Shown here: one piece after another, positions 24,967 through 33,560 of the stretch
Numbering within the stretch: the stretch's first letter is position 1
Layout: the number at the start of each line of letters is the position of its first letter
Assembly: GCA_005502775.1 (NCBI GenBank)
Contig: SCNI01000021.1
Span: 1-62,869 of the forward strand
Source of the DNA: Microbacteriaceae bacterium 3FA27C10
GTDB taxonomy: Bacteria; Actinomycetota; Actinomycetes; Actinomycetales; Microbacteriaceae
DNA length: 62,869 nucleotides
Reading direction: 5' to 3'
Program-made: the position numbers and the translations under genes
Notes under the pieces: generated by a model
What the model saw: only the letters and a program-made list of their open reading frames with translations
Told to the model about the DNA's origin: nothing
The model's database searches: none

Positions 24967-25929
24967 ATGACAGAAACATCTCTGCCCATACAGGGCGAGC
25001 CCACACAGGGCCAACCCACACAGGGCGAACCCAATCGGGGCGACCCCGCGCAGGGCGGACGAACAGGCGATCAGCGTCCTCGTCGTTCGCGCAGCGCCTG
25101 GCTGTTCGCTCGCGATCTCTTGATCATCTTCGTGATCGCGCTGCTCGCGTCGGTGCTCATCAAGACGTTCCTGGTGCGCTCGTTCTACATCCCCTCGGGG
25201 TCGATGGAGAACACGCTGCAGATCGACGACCGCATCCTCGTCAACCAGCTGGAACCGGGCCTCATGCCCCTCTCCCGCGGCGACGTGGTGGTGTTCAAAG
25301 ACCCGGGCGGATGGTTGCCGCCGGCCGTGGAGCCCACCAAGAACCCCGTGGCCGCCGCGCTCGACTGGGTGCTGCAGGGCGTCGGCCTCGCCGCCGACAA
25401 CGCGAACGACCACCTCATCAAGCGCGTGATCGGCCTGCCGGGCGACCACGTGACCTGCTGCAACGCGCTGGGGCAGATGTCGGTGAACGGCGTGCCGCTC
25501 GACGAGAGCGCCTACCTGAAGCTCCCCGACGGGGTCTCCGCCGTCTCGCAGCAGCCCTTCGACATCACGGTGCCGGCGAACTCGCTCTGGGTGATGGGTG
25601 ACAACCGCTACAACTCGGCCGACTCGCGCTTCAACCAGGACAAGCCGGGCAAGGGCTTCGTGCCCATCTCGAACGTCGTGGGCCGCGCCATCCTGGTGAC
25701 CTGGCCCGTCGACCACTGGACCTGGCTCGACAACTACGGCAGCGTCTTCAGCGGCATTCCGGATGAGCCGGCCGCAGCCTCGCCGGCGGCCACCCCGTCG
25801 GCCCTGGAGCCGCCGGGTGCCCCCGGAGCGGTGCCGTCTCCGGCGGTCGAGTCTCCGCTCGCGGCCCTGGCCGGTGCAGCCGCGTCCTCCGGTTCGCCGG
25901 GTTCCGGCAGCGTCGCGGGTTCGGGTTGA
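24967..25929 (+). CDS. lepB: Signal peptidase I
   Basis: This 320-residue membrane protease cleaves signal peptides from secreted proteins. The cytoplasmic N-terminus contains an imperfect repeat of QGEP/TQG units (residues 8-30). A transmembrane anchor follows (about 48-68). Catalytic Ser79 is in IPSGSMENTL and catalytic Lys152 in HLIKRVIGLPGD; WVMGDNRYNSADSR forms the conserved C box. The last 65 residues are a Pro/Ala/Gly-rich extracytoplasmic tail. The stop overlaps the rnhB ATG (TGATG). Confidence 0.96.
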   Translation: MTETSLPIQGEPTQGQPTQGEPNRGDPAQGGRTGDQRPRRSRSAWLFARDLLIIFVIALLASVLIKTFLVRSFYIPSGSMENTLQIDDRILVNQLEPGLMPLSRGDVVVFKDPGGWLPPAVEPTKNPVAAALDWVLQGVGLAADNANDHLIKRVIGLPGDHVTCCNALGQMSVNGVPLDESAYLKLPDGVSAVSQQPFDITVPANSLWVMGDNRYNSADSRFNQDKPGKGFVPISNVVGRAILVTWPVDHWTWLDNYGSVFSGIPDEPAAASPAATPSALEPPGAPGAVPSPAVESPLAALAGAAASSGSPGSGSVAGSG

Positions 25930-26660
25930 TGGCTCCGGTCGCCGACCCGACGCTGCAGGTCGAGCGATCGCTTCTGCCCGGGCGCCAGGGTGTCATCATC
26001 GGCTGCGACGAGGTGGGCCGCGGTGCGCTGGCCGGCCCGGTCGCGGTCGGCGTGTGCGCGGTCGACGTGCGCGTCTCGTCGCGGGTGCCGCACGGCCTCC
26101 GCGATTCGAAGATGCTCTCGGAGCCGCGGCGCGAGGAGCTCGCGCCGATCGCCCGCTCCTGGGCGCTGGCCCACGGCGTGGGCTACGCCTCGGCCGAGGA
26201 GATCGACACCCTCGGCATCTCCGCCTGCCTCGGCCTCGCGGGAAAGCGGGCCCTTGCCGAGCTGCACGCGGCCGGCATCGATGTGGCCGGGTCGACCATC
26301 CTTCTCGACGGCCAGTTCGACTGGCTCACCCCGGCTCTCGTGACGCCGCTGTCGGTGCGCACGCGCATCAAGGCCGACCGCGACTGTGCGTCGGTCGCGG
26401 CCGCCTCGGTCATCTCGAAGGTCGCGCGCGACCGGCTCATGATCGAGCACCACGAGGGCTTTCCCGACTACGGCTGGGTGCGCAACAAGGGCTACGCGAG
26501 CGAGGAGCACCGGGCGGCGATCGTCGCCCGCGGTGCCACGCGGCTGCACCGGCACACCTGGCTCACCAACATCGTCGCCGGCGGCGAGGACATCGGTGCC
26601 ACTGCCGGTTCGCCCGGAGGTTCGCCCGTGGCGGACTCGGCGGATGAATCCGCGGCCTAG
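25929..26660 (+). CDS. rnhB: Ribonuclease HII
   Basis: This 243-residue enzyme removes RNA from RNA-DNA hybrids and single ribonucleotides. The active-site motif CDEVGRGALAGP supplies Asp-Glu and GRG. HGLRDSKMLS, the middle Asp in ILLDGQFDW, and KADRDCASVAAASVISKVARD complete the catalytic core. ATG 25929 overlaps the lepB stop by one base; a TTG directly before it is less likely. The tail is Gly/Ser/Ala-rich. Confidence 0.96.
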   Translation: MAPVADPTLQVERSLLPGRQGVIIGCDEVGRGALAGPVAVGVCAVDVRVSSRVPHGLRDSKMLSEPRREELAPIARSWALAHGVGYASAEEIDTLGISACLGLAGKRALAELHAAGIDVAGSTILLDGQFDWLTPALVTPLSVRTRIKADRDCASVAAASVISKVARDRLMIEHHEGFPDYGWVRNKGYASEEHRAAIVARGATRLHRHTWLTNIVAGGEDIGATAGSPGGSPVADSADESAA

Positions 26661-26672
26661 ACTGGACACACG

Positions 26673-26996
26673 ATGGACGAAGACGAATTCGAAGACTACG
26701 ACCGAGAGGTCGAGCTGGCCCTCTACCGCGAGTATCGCGACGTGGTCTCGCAGTTCAAGTACGTGATCGAGACCGAGCGCCGCTTCTACCTCGCCAACGA
26801 GGTCGAACTCAACCGTCGTGACACCGAGCACGACTTCTACTTCGAGCTCACCATGAACGACGTGTGGGTGTGGGACGTCTATCGCTCCGACCGCTTCGTG
26901 AAGTCGGTGCGGGTGCTGACCTTCAAAGACGTCAACGTCGAGGAGCTCTCGAGCAAGGACTTCGAGCTCCCGAAAGAGCTCGCGCTCGACGAGTAG
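26673..26996 (+). CDS. DUF2469 protein
   Basis: This 107-residue acidic protein is conserved throughout actinobacteria directly after rnhB. It contains YDREVELALYREYRDVVSQF, then FYLANEVEL and FYFELTMNDVWVWDVYR. The function is unknown. The TAGACT hexamer overlapping the rnhB stop, 9 bases before the ATG, may serve as a -10 box in addition to operon transcription. Confidence 0.92.
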   Translation: MDEDEFEDYDREVELALYREYRDVVSQFKYVIETERRFYLANEVELNRRDTEHDFYFELTMNDVWVWDVYRSDRFVKSVRVLTFKDVNVEELSSKDFELPKELALDE

Positions 26997-27096
26997 CACT
27001 TCTCCACACCCCGCGGCTGCGCGCTAGTTCTCCACAGATCGCCGCTCCGGGCCGCACTGCCCGCCCGCCTCCCGCACGCTGGTCGCGGAGGTAGTG

Positions 27097-27468
27097 ATGA
27101 AGGCGAAAGACGCACTGGGCCGCCGGGGTGAAGACCTCGCGGCGGCCTTTCTCGAGGTGGCCGGGTTCCGGGTGGTGGCGCGCAACTGGCGGTGCCCGCT
27201 CGGCGAGATCGACATCGTGGCGCATCATGACGGCACGGTGGTCGTCGTCGAGGTGAAGACGCGAACGACGGATGCCTTCGGGCACCCGTTCGAGGCCATC
27301 ACCCCGGCGAAGCTGAAGCGCCTGCATCTGCTCTCGGCGGCGTGGGTGGCGGCGCACGCCGATTCCGGCGCTCCTCATCGGCGGCCGTCTGTCCGTGTCG
27401 ACGTGATCGGCATCCTGTGCCCGCCCGGCGGCGAGCCCGCCATCCAGCACCTGCGGGCGGTGAGCTGA
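27097..27468 (+). CDS. YraN-family endonuclease-like protein (UPF0102)
   Basis: This 123-residue protein has a PD-(D/E)XK-type core: LGRRGEDLAAAFLE, ARNWRCPLGEIDIVAH and VVVVEVKTRT. The Asp and Glu-x-Lys residues match nuclease folds, but the cellular role is unsettled; it often accompanies comM and dprA. GGAGG at 27087-27091 favours ATG 27097 over the adjacent GTG 27094. The stop overlaps the comM ATG by one base. Confidence 0.92.
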   Translation: MKAKDALGRRGEDLAAAFLEVAGFRVVARNWRCPLGEIDIVAHHDGTVVVVEVKTRTTDAFGHPFEAITPAKLKRLHLLSAAWVAAHADSGAPHRRPSVRVDVIGILCPPGGEPAIQHLRAVS

Positions 27469-29003
27469 TGGTCGCGCGCACTCTCTCGGTGGCGCTGCTC
27501 GGCATGACCGGTGCGGTGGTGGAGGTCGAGGCCCACATCGCCAGCGCGATTCCGGGGTTCCAGATCATCGGGCTGCCCGACACCGCGCTGTCCGATGCGA
27601 AAGACCGCGTGAAGGCGGCGGCCGCGAACGACGGATGCGCGTTGCCGGCCAAGAAGATCGTCGTCAACCTCTCGCCGGCCTCGCTGCCCAAGCACGGTTC
27701 GGCCTTCGACCTGGCGATCGCCGTCGCGGTGCTCGCGGCCGACGGCGGCGTCTCCGCCGAGAACATCGCCACCGTGGTGCACCTCGGCGAGTTGAGCCTC
27801 GACGGGCGGGTGCGCCCGATGAGCGGGGTGCTTCCCGCGATCGTGGCGGCGCGCCAGGCGGGCTACACGCGCTTCGTCGTGCCGCGCGGCAACGAAGACG
27901 AGGCTCGGCTTGTTCCGGGCGTCGAGGTCGTGACGGTGCGATCGCTGCGCGATGCGCTCATCCACCACGGTGCAGAACTCGAACCGGTGCCCGTCGAGCC
28001 GCTGCTGCAGCCCGTGGCCGTACCGCTCGCGGAGTCGGCCGGAGACCTGGCCGATGTCGCCGGCAACCCCGACGCGGTGGAGTCGTTGGTGGTCGCCGCT
28101 GCGGGTGGGCATCACCTCTTCCTACTGGGGCCGCCCGGCGCCGGCAAGACGATGCTCGCCCAGCGGCTTCCGGGGCTGCTGCCCGACCTCGACCCGGAGC
28201 AGGCGCTCATGGCCACCTCCGTCTCGTCGCTGGCCGGGCGCCCGCTCAGCGGTCTCGTCGTGCGGCCGCCGTGGGAGAGTCCCCACCACACCTCCTCGGC
28301 CGCGGCGCTGGTGGGTGGGGGCTCGAAGCTCATCCGGCCGGGAGCGGCAGCGCGAGCGGCGTTCGGTGTGCTCTTCCTCGACGAGGCTCCGGAGTTCCCC
28401 AGCTCGGTGCTGGACACCCTGCGGCAGCCGCTCGAATCCGGAACCATCACCATCCACCGGGCGAACGCGATCGCGCACTTCCCCGGCCGATTCCAGCTCG
28501 TGATGGCGGCGAACCCCTGTCCGTGCGGCCAGTTCGGCACGAGCGACATCGCGTGCACCTGCACACCGATGGCGCGCCGTCGTTATCTCGCGCGCCTGTC
28601 CGGGCCGTTGCTCGACCGCGTCGACCTGCAGCTGCGGGTCAATCGGGTCACGACCGCCGAGATGCGCCTCACCGGCGACACGACCGAGCGCCCGAGCACG
28701 GCCGTGGCGCGCGCCCGGGTCGAGAACGCCCGAGCGGTGGCACGGCATCGGCTCACCGGTACACCGTGGAAGACGAATGCCGAAGTGCCCGGCGCCTGGT
28801 TCCGCTCGGGGGCGCGTCGTCTTCCGCCGGCCACGGTCGCCTCGATCGACCGTGCGCTCGAGCGGGGTTCCCTCACGATGCGCGGCTACGACCGGGTGCT
28901 GCGCGTGGCCTGGACCATCGCCGACCTCGACGGCGCGGATGCGGCGCCGACGGCCGATCACATCGGCTGGGCCCTCTACCTGAGACGGTCGGTGGCCGCA
29001 TGA
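27468..29003 (+). CDS. comM: ComM/YifB-family AAA+ ATPase (Mg-chelatase-like)
   Basis: This 511-residue protein has an N-terminal Lon-substrate-type domain (GLPDTALSDAKDRVKAAA, FDLAIAVAVLAADG). An AAA+ module follows, with Walker A GPPGAGKTML at about 222 and Walker B GVLFLDEAPEF. The Cys-rich NPCPCGQFG... CTCTP segment is family-typical. ComM is a hexameric helicase that promotes branch migration during natural transformation. It is coupled by overlaps to yraN (TGATG) and dprA (ATGA). Confidence 0.95.
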   Translation: MVARTLSVALLGMTGAVVEVEAHIASAIPGFQIIGLPDTALSDAKDRVKAAAANDGCALPAKKIVVNLSPASLPKHGSAFDLAIAVAVLAADGGVSAENIATVVHLGELSLDGRVRPMSGVLPAIVAARQAGYTRFVVPRGNEDEARLVPGVEVVTVRSLRDALIHHGAELEPVPVEPLLQPVAVPLAESAGDLADVAGNPDAVESLVVAAAGGHHLFLLGPPGAGKTMLAQRLPGLLPDLDPEQALMATSVSSLAGRPLSGLVVRPPWESPHHTSSAAALVGGGSKLIRPGAAARAAFGVLFLDEAPEFPSSVLDTLRQPLESGTITIHRANAIAHFPGRFQLVMAANPCPCGQFGTSDIACTCTPMARRRYLARLSGPLLDRVDLQLRVNRVTTAEMRLTGDTTERPSTAVARARVENARAVARHRLTGTPWKTNAEVPGAWFRSGARRLPPATVASIDRALERGSLTMRGYDRVLRVAWTIADLDGADAAPTADHIGWALYLRRSVAA

Positions 29004-30586
29004 GCGTCTACGAGCTCGACCGGCGCCTGGTGCGCGAGCTGGTCGAATCCGTCAGCATCGCGGCCCGCGGAAGCGCCCGCGGCCCGGCCCGCCGCCGCCC
29101 ACCCGCGCCCGCCGTCGCAACCCTGCCGCACCAGGGGGCCGCTTCTGTGCCGAAACCGGCCGGCGCTTCCTCTCCGCCCCTGGCCGGCGCTTCCGCGTCG
29201 ACCCCGGCCGGCGCCGCTGTATCGGGCACGGGCCTTGATGACGGATCGATCACGAACAGCACTGCTGCGCCGAATTCGGCCGACGTCACGTCGCCGGGTG
29301 CGGTCGGCGCTCTGGCGTCGGCCAGGGGCTCGCTGGGTCGTGGGCCGACGCCCGAGGGCCCTGCGGCTCCGGCGACGGGAGGTGCGACCACAGCCGGGGG
29401 AGCACGAGTCGGAGATTCTCCGACGAGCAATCTCGACGACGACGCTGTGGCGCGATTGTTCGCGACCGCCACGTGGTCGGCGCTGGCGGAGCCCGGCGAC
29501 GCGGTGGCGGGCGTCGTCGTGGCCGCCCTCGGGGCCGACCGGGCGCTGTCCATGCTGCTCGAGCGGCGCACTGGCCGAGAGTGGTGGCGTGCGATGGGGG
29601 AGGAGTACCGGGCCGTCGTTTCCGAGGCCGATCTCGCTGCAGGCGTGGAGCGGTGGCGGCCGCGGCTCTCCTCCCGCCTCGCGGTCGCCGCATTCCGCAG
29701 CGCGGCGAACTGCCGCGCGCGCCTGTTGACCCCGGGCGACATAGAGTGGCCACGAGGCTTCGACGGGCTCGGCGCGCACGCTCCTCTGGCGCTCTGGGTG
29801 CGCGGGGACGCTCGCGAACTCTCGCACGCGGCCGGATCGATCGCGATCGTCGGTTCCCGCGACGCCACCACTTACGGTGAGCACGTCGCCACCGAGCTCG
29901 CCTCGGGACTCTCCGACCGTGGCTTCGCCGTGTTCTCGGGAGCAGCCTACGGAATCGACGGCATGGCGCATCGCGCGGCTCTGGCGAGCCGCGGAACGAC
30001 GGTCGCCTTCCTCGCCGGGGGAGTCGACCGCCTCTATCCGGCCGCCCACCACGACCTGCTCCTCCGGGTCGAGGCCACCGGAGCGATCGTGTCCGAGCTT
30101 CCCTGCGGCTCGGCGCCGACGAAGTGGCGCTTCCTGCAGCGCAACCGGCTGATCGCGGCCGCCAGCGACGCCACCGTGGTGGTCGAGGCGGGCAGGCGGT
30201 CCGGTTCGCTCAACACCGCGGGCCATGCGGCAGCGCTGGGCCGTCCGCTCGGAGCGGTTCCCGGCCCGGTCACGAGCGTCACCTCGGCGGGTTGCCATCG
30301 GCTGCTGCGGGAGTTCGATGCCGTGTGCGTCACCTCGGCGGCGGATGTCGTCGAACTCGTGCTCGGTCCCTCCGATCTGGTCGAGCGATCCTGGGCGGAA
30401 CAACCGCCGGAGCGAGGTGCCGACTTCACGCGGGTGCTCGATGCGCTGAGCCGGCGATCGGCTCGGACGGTCGCGGAGCTGGCGAGGGTCAGCGGGATGT
30501 CGTCGCGGTCGGTGGCGGTCACGCTGGGCGCGCTGTCGCTGGAGGGTGCGGCGACCGAGTCTCCGACGGGATGGCGGCGCTCGTGA
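29000..30586 (+). CDS. dprA: DNA processing protein DprA
   Basis: DprA loads RecA on incoming single-stranded DNA. This copy is long, at 528 residues. The Rossmann-like core begins near residue 280 (IAIVGSRDATTYGEHVA), with FSGAAYGIDGMAHRAAL, FLAGGVDRLYPAAH, FLQRNRLIAAASD and EAGRRSGSLNTA. A winged helix closes the C-terminus. Residues about 28-140 are a Pro/Ala/Gly/Ser-rich low-complexity linker with repeated PAGAS-like units, not present in ordinary DprA. ATG 29000 overlaps the comM stop (ATGA). Confidence 0.93.
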   Translation: MSVYELDRRLVRELVESVSIAARGSARGPARRRPPAPAVATLPHQGAASVPKPAGASSPPLAGASASTPAGAAVSGTGLDDGSITNSTAAPNSADVTSPGAVGALASARGSLGRGPTPEGPAAPATGGATTAGGARVGDSPTSNLDDDAVARLFATATWSALAEPGDAVAGVVVAALGADRALSMLLERRTGREWWRAMGEEYRAVVSEADLAAGVERWRPRLSSRLAVAAFRSAANCRARLLTPGDIEWPRGFDGLGAHAPLALWVRGDARELSHAAGSIAIVGSRDATTYGEHVATELASGLSDRGFAVFSGAAYGIDGMAHRAALASRGTTVAFLAGGVDRLYPAAHHDLLLRVEATGAIVSELPCGSAPTKWRFLQRNRLIAAASDATVVVEAGRRSGSLNTAGHAAALGRPLGAVPGPVTSVTSAGCHRLLREFDAVCVTSAADVVELVLGPSDLVERSWAEQPPERGADFTRVLDALSRRSARTVAELARVSGMSSRSVAVTLGALSLEGAATESPTGWRRS

Positions 30587-30670
30587 CGTCTCCCACGATT
30601 CCGAAACTGTTCGGCCGGCGTTGGCGCAGGCCGAGCCGGGGGCCTGCGCGAGTCTGCGAAACTGGGACGC

Positions 30671-31588
30671 ATGTCTCAGTACGGCGAGCCCCTGCACACG
30701 ATCGTCCACATCAGCGACACCCACTTCCTGGCCGACAAGAAGCCTCTGCATGGAGCGATCGACACGGATGCGACGCTCACCCGGGCGCTCCGCCAGCTCG
30801 AAGCGTCTGGCATGCGCCCCGAGCTCCTGGTGTTCACGGGAGACATCGCCGACCTGGGCGAAGACGATGCCTACCAGCGCATCCGCTCGATCGTCGACCC
30901 GGCGGCGGAACGCCTGGGCGCCCGCGTGCTGTGGGTCATGGGCAATCACGACGACCGGGGCCGGCTGCGCACCCAGCTCCTCGACGAGGCGGCGGCGACC
31001 GAACCCGTGGTGTCGAGCTTCCGGCTCGGCGGTCTGCGGGTCATCGCGCTCGACTCGACCGTTCCGGGCTTCCACCACGGGGAGCTGTCGGCCTCGCAGC
31101 TCGACTGGCTGCGCGCCGAGCTCGCCGGGCCCGCGCCCGAGGGCACGATCGTCGCGCTGCATCACCCGCCGGTGCCGACCACCATCCCGCTGATGCCGAT
31201 CCTCGAGCTCCAGCGGCAGTCCGATCTCGCCGAGGTCATCGCGGGCAGCGACGTGCGGGCGATCCTCGGCGGCCACCTGCACTACTCCACCATGAGCATG
31301 TTCGCGGGTGTGCAGGTCTCGGTCGCCGCAGCGACCTGCTACACGATGGACGTCGCTGCGGCGCGAGGCCGCCTCACCGGCCTCGGCGGCGGACAGTCGT
31401 TCAACATCGTGCACGTCTACGATGACCGCATCGTGCACTCGACGGTGCCGATCGGCGACTTCCCGGTGGTCTCCGGCTTCGACAACGAGTTCGTCGACCG
31501 GGTGTACGCCCTCTCCGAGCCCGAGCAGCGCGAGGCCTTCTCCCGCCAGCAGCCGCCCATCAGCCAGCCTCTCCCGCCGACCGAGTAG
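30671..31588 (+). CDS. Metallophosphoesterase, cyclic-nucleotide phosphodiesterase-like
   Basis: This 305-residue calcineurin-like phosphoesterase shows the full metal set: HISDTHF, FTGDIADLG, MGNHDD, ALHHPPV and GGHLHYS. It resembles class III 3',5'-cyclic nucleotide phosphodiesterases (CpdA/Rv0805). Substrate range in this family is broad. A 35-base segment covering the last codons and stop is repeated 45 bases downstream. It lies between dprA and xerC on the same strand. Confidence 0.88.
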   Translation: MSQYGEPLHTIVHISDTHFLADKKPLHGAIDTDATLTRALRQLEASGMRPELLVFTGDIADLGEDDAYQRIRSIVDPAAERLGARVLWVMGNHDDRGRLRTQLLDEAAATEPVVSSFRLGGLRVIALDSTVPGFHHGELSASQLDWLRAELAGPAPEGTIVALHHPPVPTTIPLMPILELQRQSDLAEVIAGSDVRAILGGHLHYSTMSMFAGVQVSVAAATCYTMDVAAARGRLTGLGGGQSFNIVHVYDDRIVHSTVPIGDFPVVSGFDNEFVDRVYALSEPEQREAFSRQQPPISQPLPPTE

Positions 31589-31635
31589 CGCGGGTCTGCT
31601 CCCATCAGCCAGTCCCTCCCGCCCACCGAGTAGCG
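31556..31635 (+). repeat. Tandem duplication of the phosphoesterase 3' end
   Basis: Bases 31556-31590 and 31601-31635 match at 32 of 35 positions. The first copy contains the last ten codons and stop of the phosphoesterase gene; the second is non-coding and ends in the same CCGAGTAGCG. The unit length is 45 bases. The rest of the gap to xerC (31636-31858) shows no gene. Confidence 0.85.
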
Positions 31636-33386
31636 TTCCGTCGCCGTTCGCTCGCGCGCAGTGGGCGACCCCGGCCGGATGCTGTGGCCGATCCGTCCTC
31701 GAGGTGCGCCCACGCGGGATCCACTCCACGCGGCGCCGTTCTCCTGGGCGACCCGTTCGGTCGCGGTGGCCGGACGGCGATTCCGAACAAGACAGTGGCG
31801 GGCCGGCGCTGGGCGCGGCGCGGCGGCCGGGTGAGGCGCGGCGCGGCATGCTGGGGGCATGAGGATCTCGGAGGCGCGGGCGGAGTACGAGCGCTACCTG
31901 CGGCTCGAACGAGGGTATTCCGACCACACGGTGCGGTCCTACGGCTCCGATCTCGCTGATCTCGACGCCTTCGCCGCACAGCGCGGTGTCGCCGATGTGA
32001 GCGGACTCGAGCTCGAGCTCTACCGGGACTGGCTCTGGGCAGCCTCCCAGCGTGAGCTCGCGAAGTCGACCCTCGCGCGGCGCGCGGCCTCGGTGAAGAC
32101 GTTCTCGGCGTGGCTGCGCCGCAGTGGGCTCGTCGAGGTCGACGCCGCGACCCGCTTGCGCGCGCCCCGGCCTGATCGCACTCTCCCTCGTGTGCTCTCG
32201 GGCGACTCGATGGCCACCGTGCTCGAGGGGCTGCAGGCGGCAGCCACCGATGGCGACGGCGAACCGGTTCCGGTGCGCGACCTCGCCCTCGTCGAGCTGC
32301 TCTACGCCTCGGCTCTCCGCGTGTCCGAACTCGTAGGCATCGACCTCGACGACCTCGATCTCGACCGCCGCACCGTTCGCGTCGTCGGCAAGGGCTCGAA
32401 AGAACGCGTCGTGCCCTTTGGCGGCCCGGCCCACCTCGCGCTCGTCGACTACCTCGCGCGAGCACGCCCGCTGCTGCTCGCCCGGCGCTCCGGCGACTCG
32501 TCGACGCCCGCCCTCTTCCTCGGTGCCCGCGGCGGACGGCTCGGAACCCGCGCGGTCTACGAACTCGTGGCCCAGCTGCTCTCGGCGGTGCCCGGGGGCG
32601 GCCCTGCCGGGCCGCACGCCTTCCGTCACACGGCGGCGACCCATCTCCTCGACGGCGGCGCCGACCTCCGCGCAGTGCAGGAGATGCTCGGGCACGCCAG
32701 CCTCGGCACGACCCAGATCTACACGCACGTGACCGTCGAGCGCCTGCGAGCCTCCTACCAGGCGGCGCACCCCCGCGCCTGAGCTGGGCGGCCGCGGCCG
32801 ATCGTCGCCCGAGCGACCTCGGCACCGATCCGGTGCCGAGCGGCAGCAGCACGGCTCGTGGGATCTCGCCCACGAGGCCGCGCGGATTCACGTACCAGCC
32901 GTCGCGGCGAACGCCGAAGTGCACGCATCCGGAGCAGTGTCCGCCGCTCGACACGACGCCGAGCACCTGTCCGGGCGCCACCGGGTCGCCCACCGCGACC
33001 GAAGGCGCGACCGGTTCGAGGGAGGTGCGCAGGCCACCGGGGTGGTCGATGGACACGAGCGTGCGGCCGCCCACCGGCCCGGCGAACACCACGACCCCTT
33101 CGGAAGGGGCCAGCACGGGCGTGCCGACGGCTGCCCGAAGGTCGGTGCCGCGGTGCCCCGCCGCGTAGTCCGATGCCGGCGCGACGAACTCCGCCACGAC
33201 CTGCGCCGGTGCGTCGACCGGCCATCGCCACCGAGCTGAGGCCCCGGTGCCCCGTGCGCCTCCTCCGCCGACATCGCCGGCCCCGATCGAGCCCGCGCCG
33301 GCGGGCGCACACCCGGCGGCGGAGACGATCGCGACGGCAGCCGTGACCACCAGTACGTGCGCTGCGAGAGAGCGGAGGAATTCCAT
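31605..33386 (-). CDS. M23-like (LytM) lipoprotein with a runaway 3' end
   Basis: Residues 1-205 form a normal M23 peptidoglycan-hydrolase homologue. They comprise a lipoprotein-type signal (SAAGC, Cys26), HRGTDLRA (Zn His and Asp), a GGHCSGCVHFGV motif, and the closing YVNPRGLVGEIPRAVLL. The HxH motif reads CVH, so the first (catalytic) His is missing. No stop follows: the frame stays open for another 390 Arg-rich residues, antisense to all of xerC, to 31605. A stop in another frame at 32755-32757 would give about 210 residues, so a frameshift (real or technical) near the end is likely. The true 3' end is uncertain. Confidence 0.5.
   Translation of the reverse strand: MEFLRSLAAHVLVVTAAVAIVSAAGCAPAGAGSIGAGDVGGGGARGTGASARWRWPVDAPAQVVAEFVAPASDYAAGHRGTDLRAAVGTPVLAPSEGVVVFAGPVGGRTLVSIDHPGGLRTSLEPVAPSVAVGDPVAPGQVLGVVSSGGHCSGCVHFGVRRDGWYVNPRGLVGEIPRAVLLPLGTGSVPRSLGRRSAAAAQLRRGGAPPGRRLAGARRSRACRSGSCRGWRARASPALRGGRRRRRGDGSPPCDGRRAARQGRPRAPPRAAGPRVRRPRGFRAVRRGHRGRGRASTSRRSAGRAAAGVLARGSRRARGGPGRQRARRVLSSPCRRRERCGGRDRGRRGRCLRVRTRGEPRRRAARRGRGRAPEPVRRRHRWLPPAAPRARWPSSRPRAHEGECDQAGARASGSRRRPRRAHCGAATPRTSSPRPRAARGSTSRAHAGRLPRASPGRARARVRSHRRHRAVRRRRRDQRDRSRRTAPCGRNTLVRAAGSARTPPAPPRSSCPQHAAPRLTRPPRRAQRRPATVLFGIAVRPPRPNGSPRRTAPRGVDPAWAHLEDGSATASGRGRPLRASERRRNATRWAGGTG
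31859..32782 (+). CDS. xerC: Tyrosine recombinase XerC
   Basis: This 307-residue site-specific recombinase resolves chromosome dimers at dif with XerD. The N-terminal SAM-like core-binding domain covers about 1-90. The catalytic domain has Arg154 (SALRVSEL), a Lys in GKGSKERVVP, His253/Arg256 (HAFRHTAATH), the GHASLGTTQ His, and nucleophile Tyr288 (QIYTHVT). Location after dprA and the lack of phage genes argue for housekeeping XerC, not an integrase. Confidence 0.92.
   Translation: MRISEARAEYERYLRLERGYSDHTVRSYGSDLADLDAFAAQRGVADVSGLELELYRDWLWAASQRELAKSTLARRAASVKTFSAWLRRSGLVEVDAATRLRAPRPDRTLPRVLSGDSMATVLEGLQAAATDGDGEPVPVRDLALVELLYASALRVSELVGIDLDDLDLDRRTVRVVGKGSKERVVPFGGPAHLALVDYLARARPLLLARRSGDSSTPALFLGARGGRLGTRAVYELVAQLLSAVPGGGPAGPHAFRHTAATHLLDGGADLRAVQEMLGHASLGTTQIYTHVTVERLRASYQAAHPRA
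32818..32840. terminator. Hairpin between xerC and the M23-like gene
   Basis: Perfect 10-base arms (CTCGGCACCG and complement) close an ATC loop, 36 bases after the xerC stop. It probably ends xerC transcription, though no T-run is seen. On the minus strand it lies inside the over-extended M23 reading frame. Confidence 0.55.
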
Positions 33387-33560
33387 GACGTCACCCTGCC
33401 CTCCGGCGCCACCGTGTGGCCCGTCAGATCAGCGATTGTGCAAGAACCGTGCCAGGATCAGAACGGTGGAGGAGTAGAGGACATCGACTTCCTCCACGGT
33501 GATCCCGCAAGAGACCACGCCGCACGAAGCACCGCCTGCACAGGTACTAAGGAGTACGCC

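Noticed and set aside
28976-32770. A 1264-codon minus-strand open frame
   Set aside because: It lies antisense to dprA, the phosphoesterase and xerC and has composition typical of the empty phase of GC-rich genes.
31859-32782. Tyrosine recombinase considered as a phage or island integrase
   Set aside because: Length, motif spacing and the position after dprA fit housekeeping XerC, and no tRNA, attachment repeat or phage gene is adjacent.
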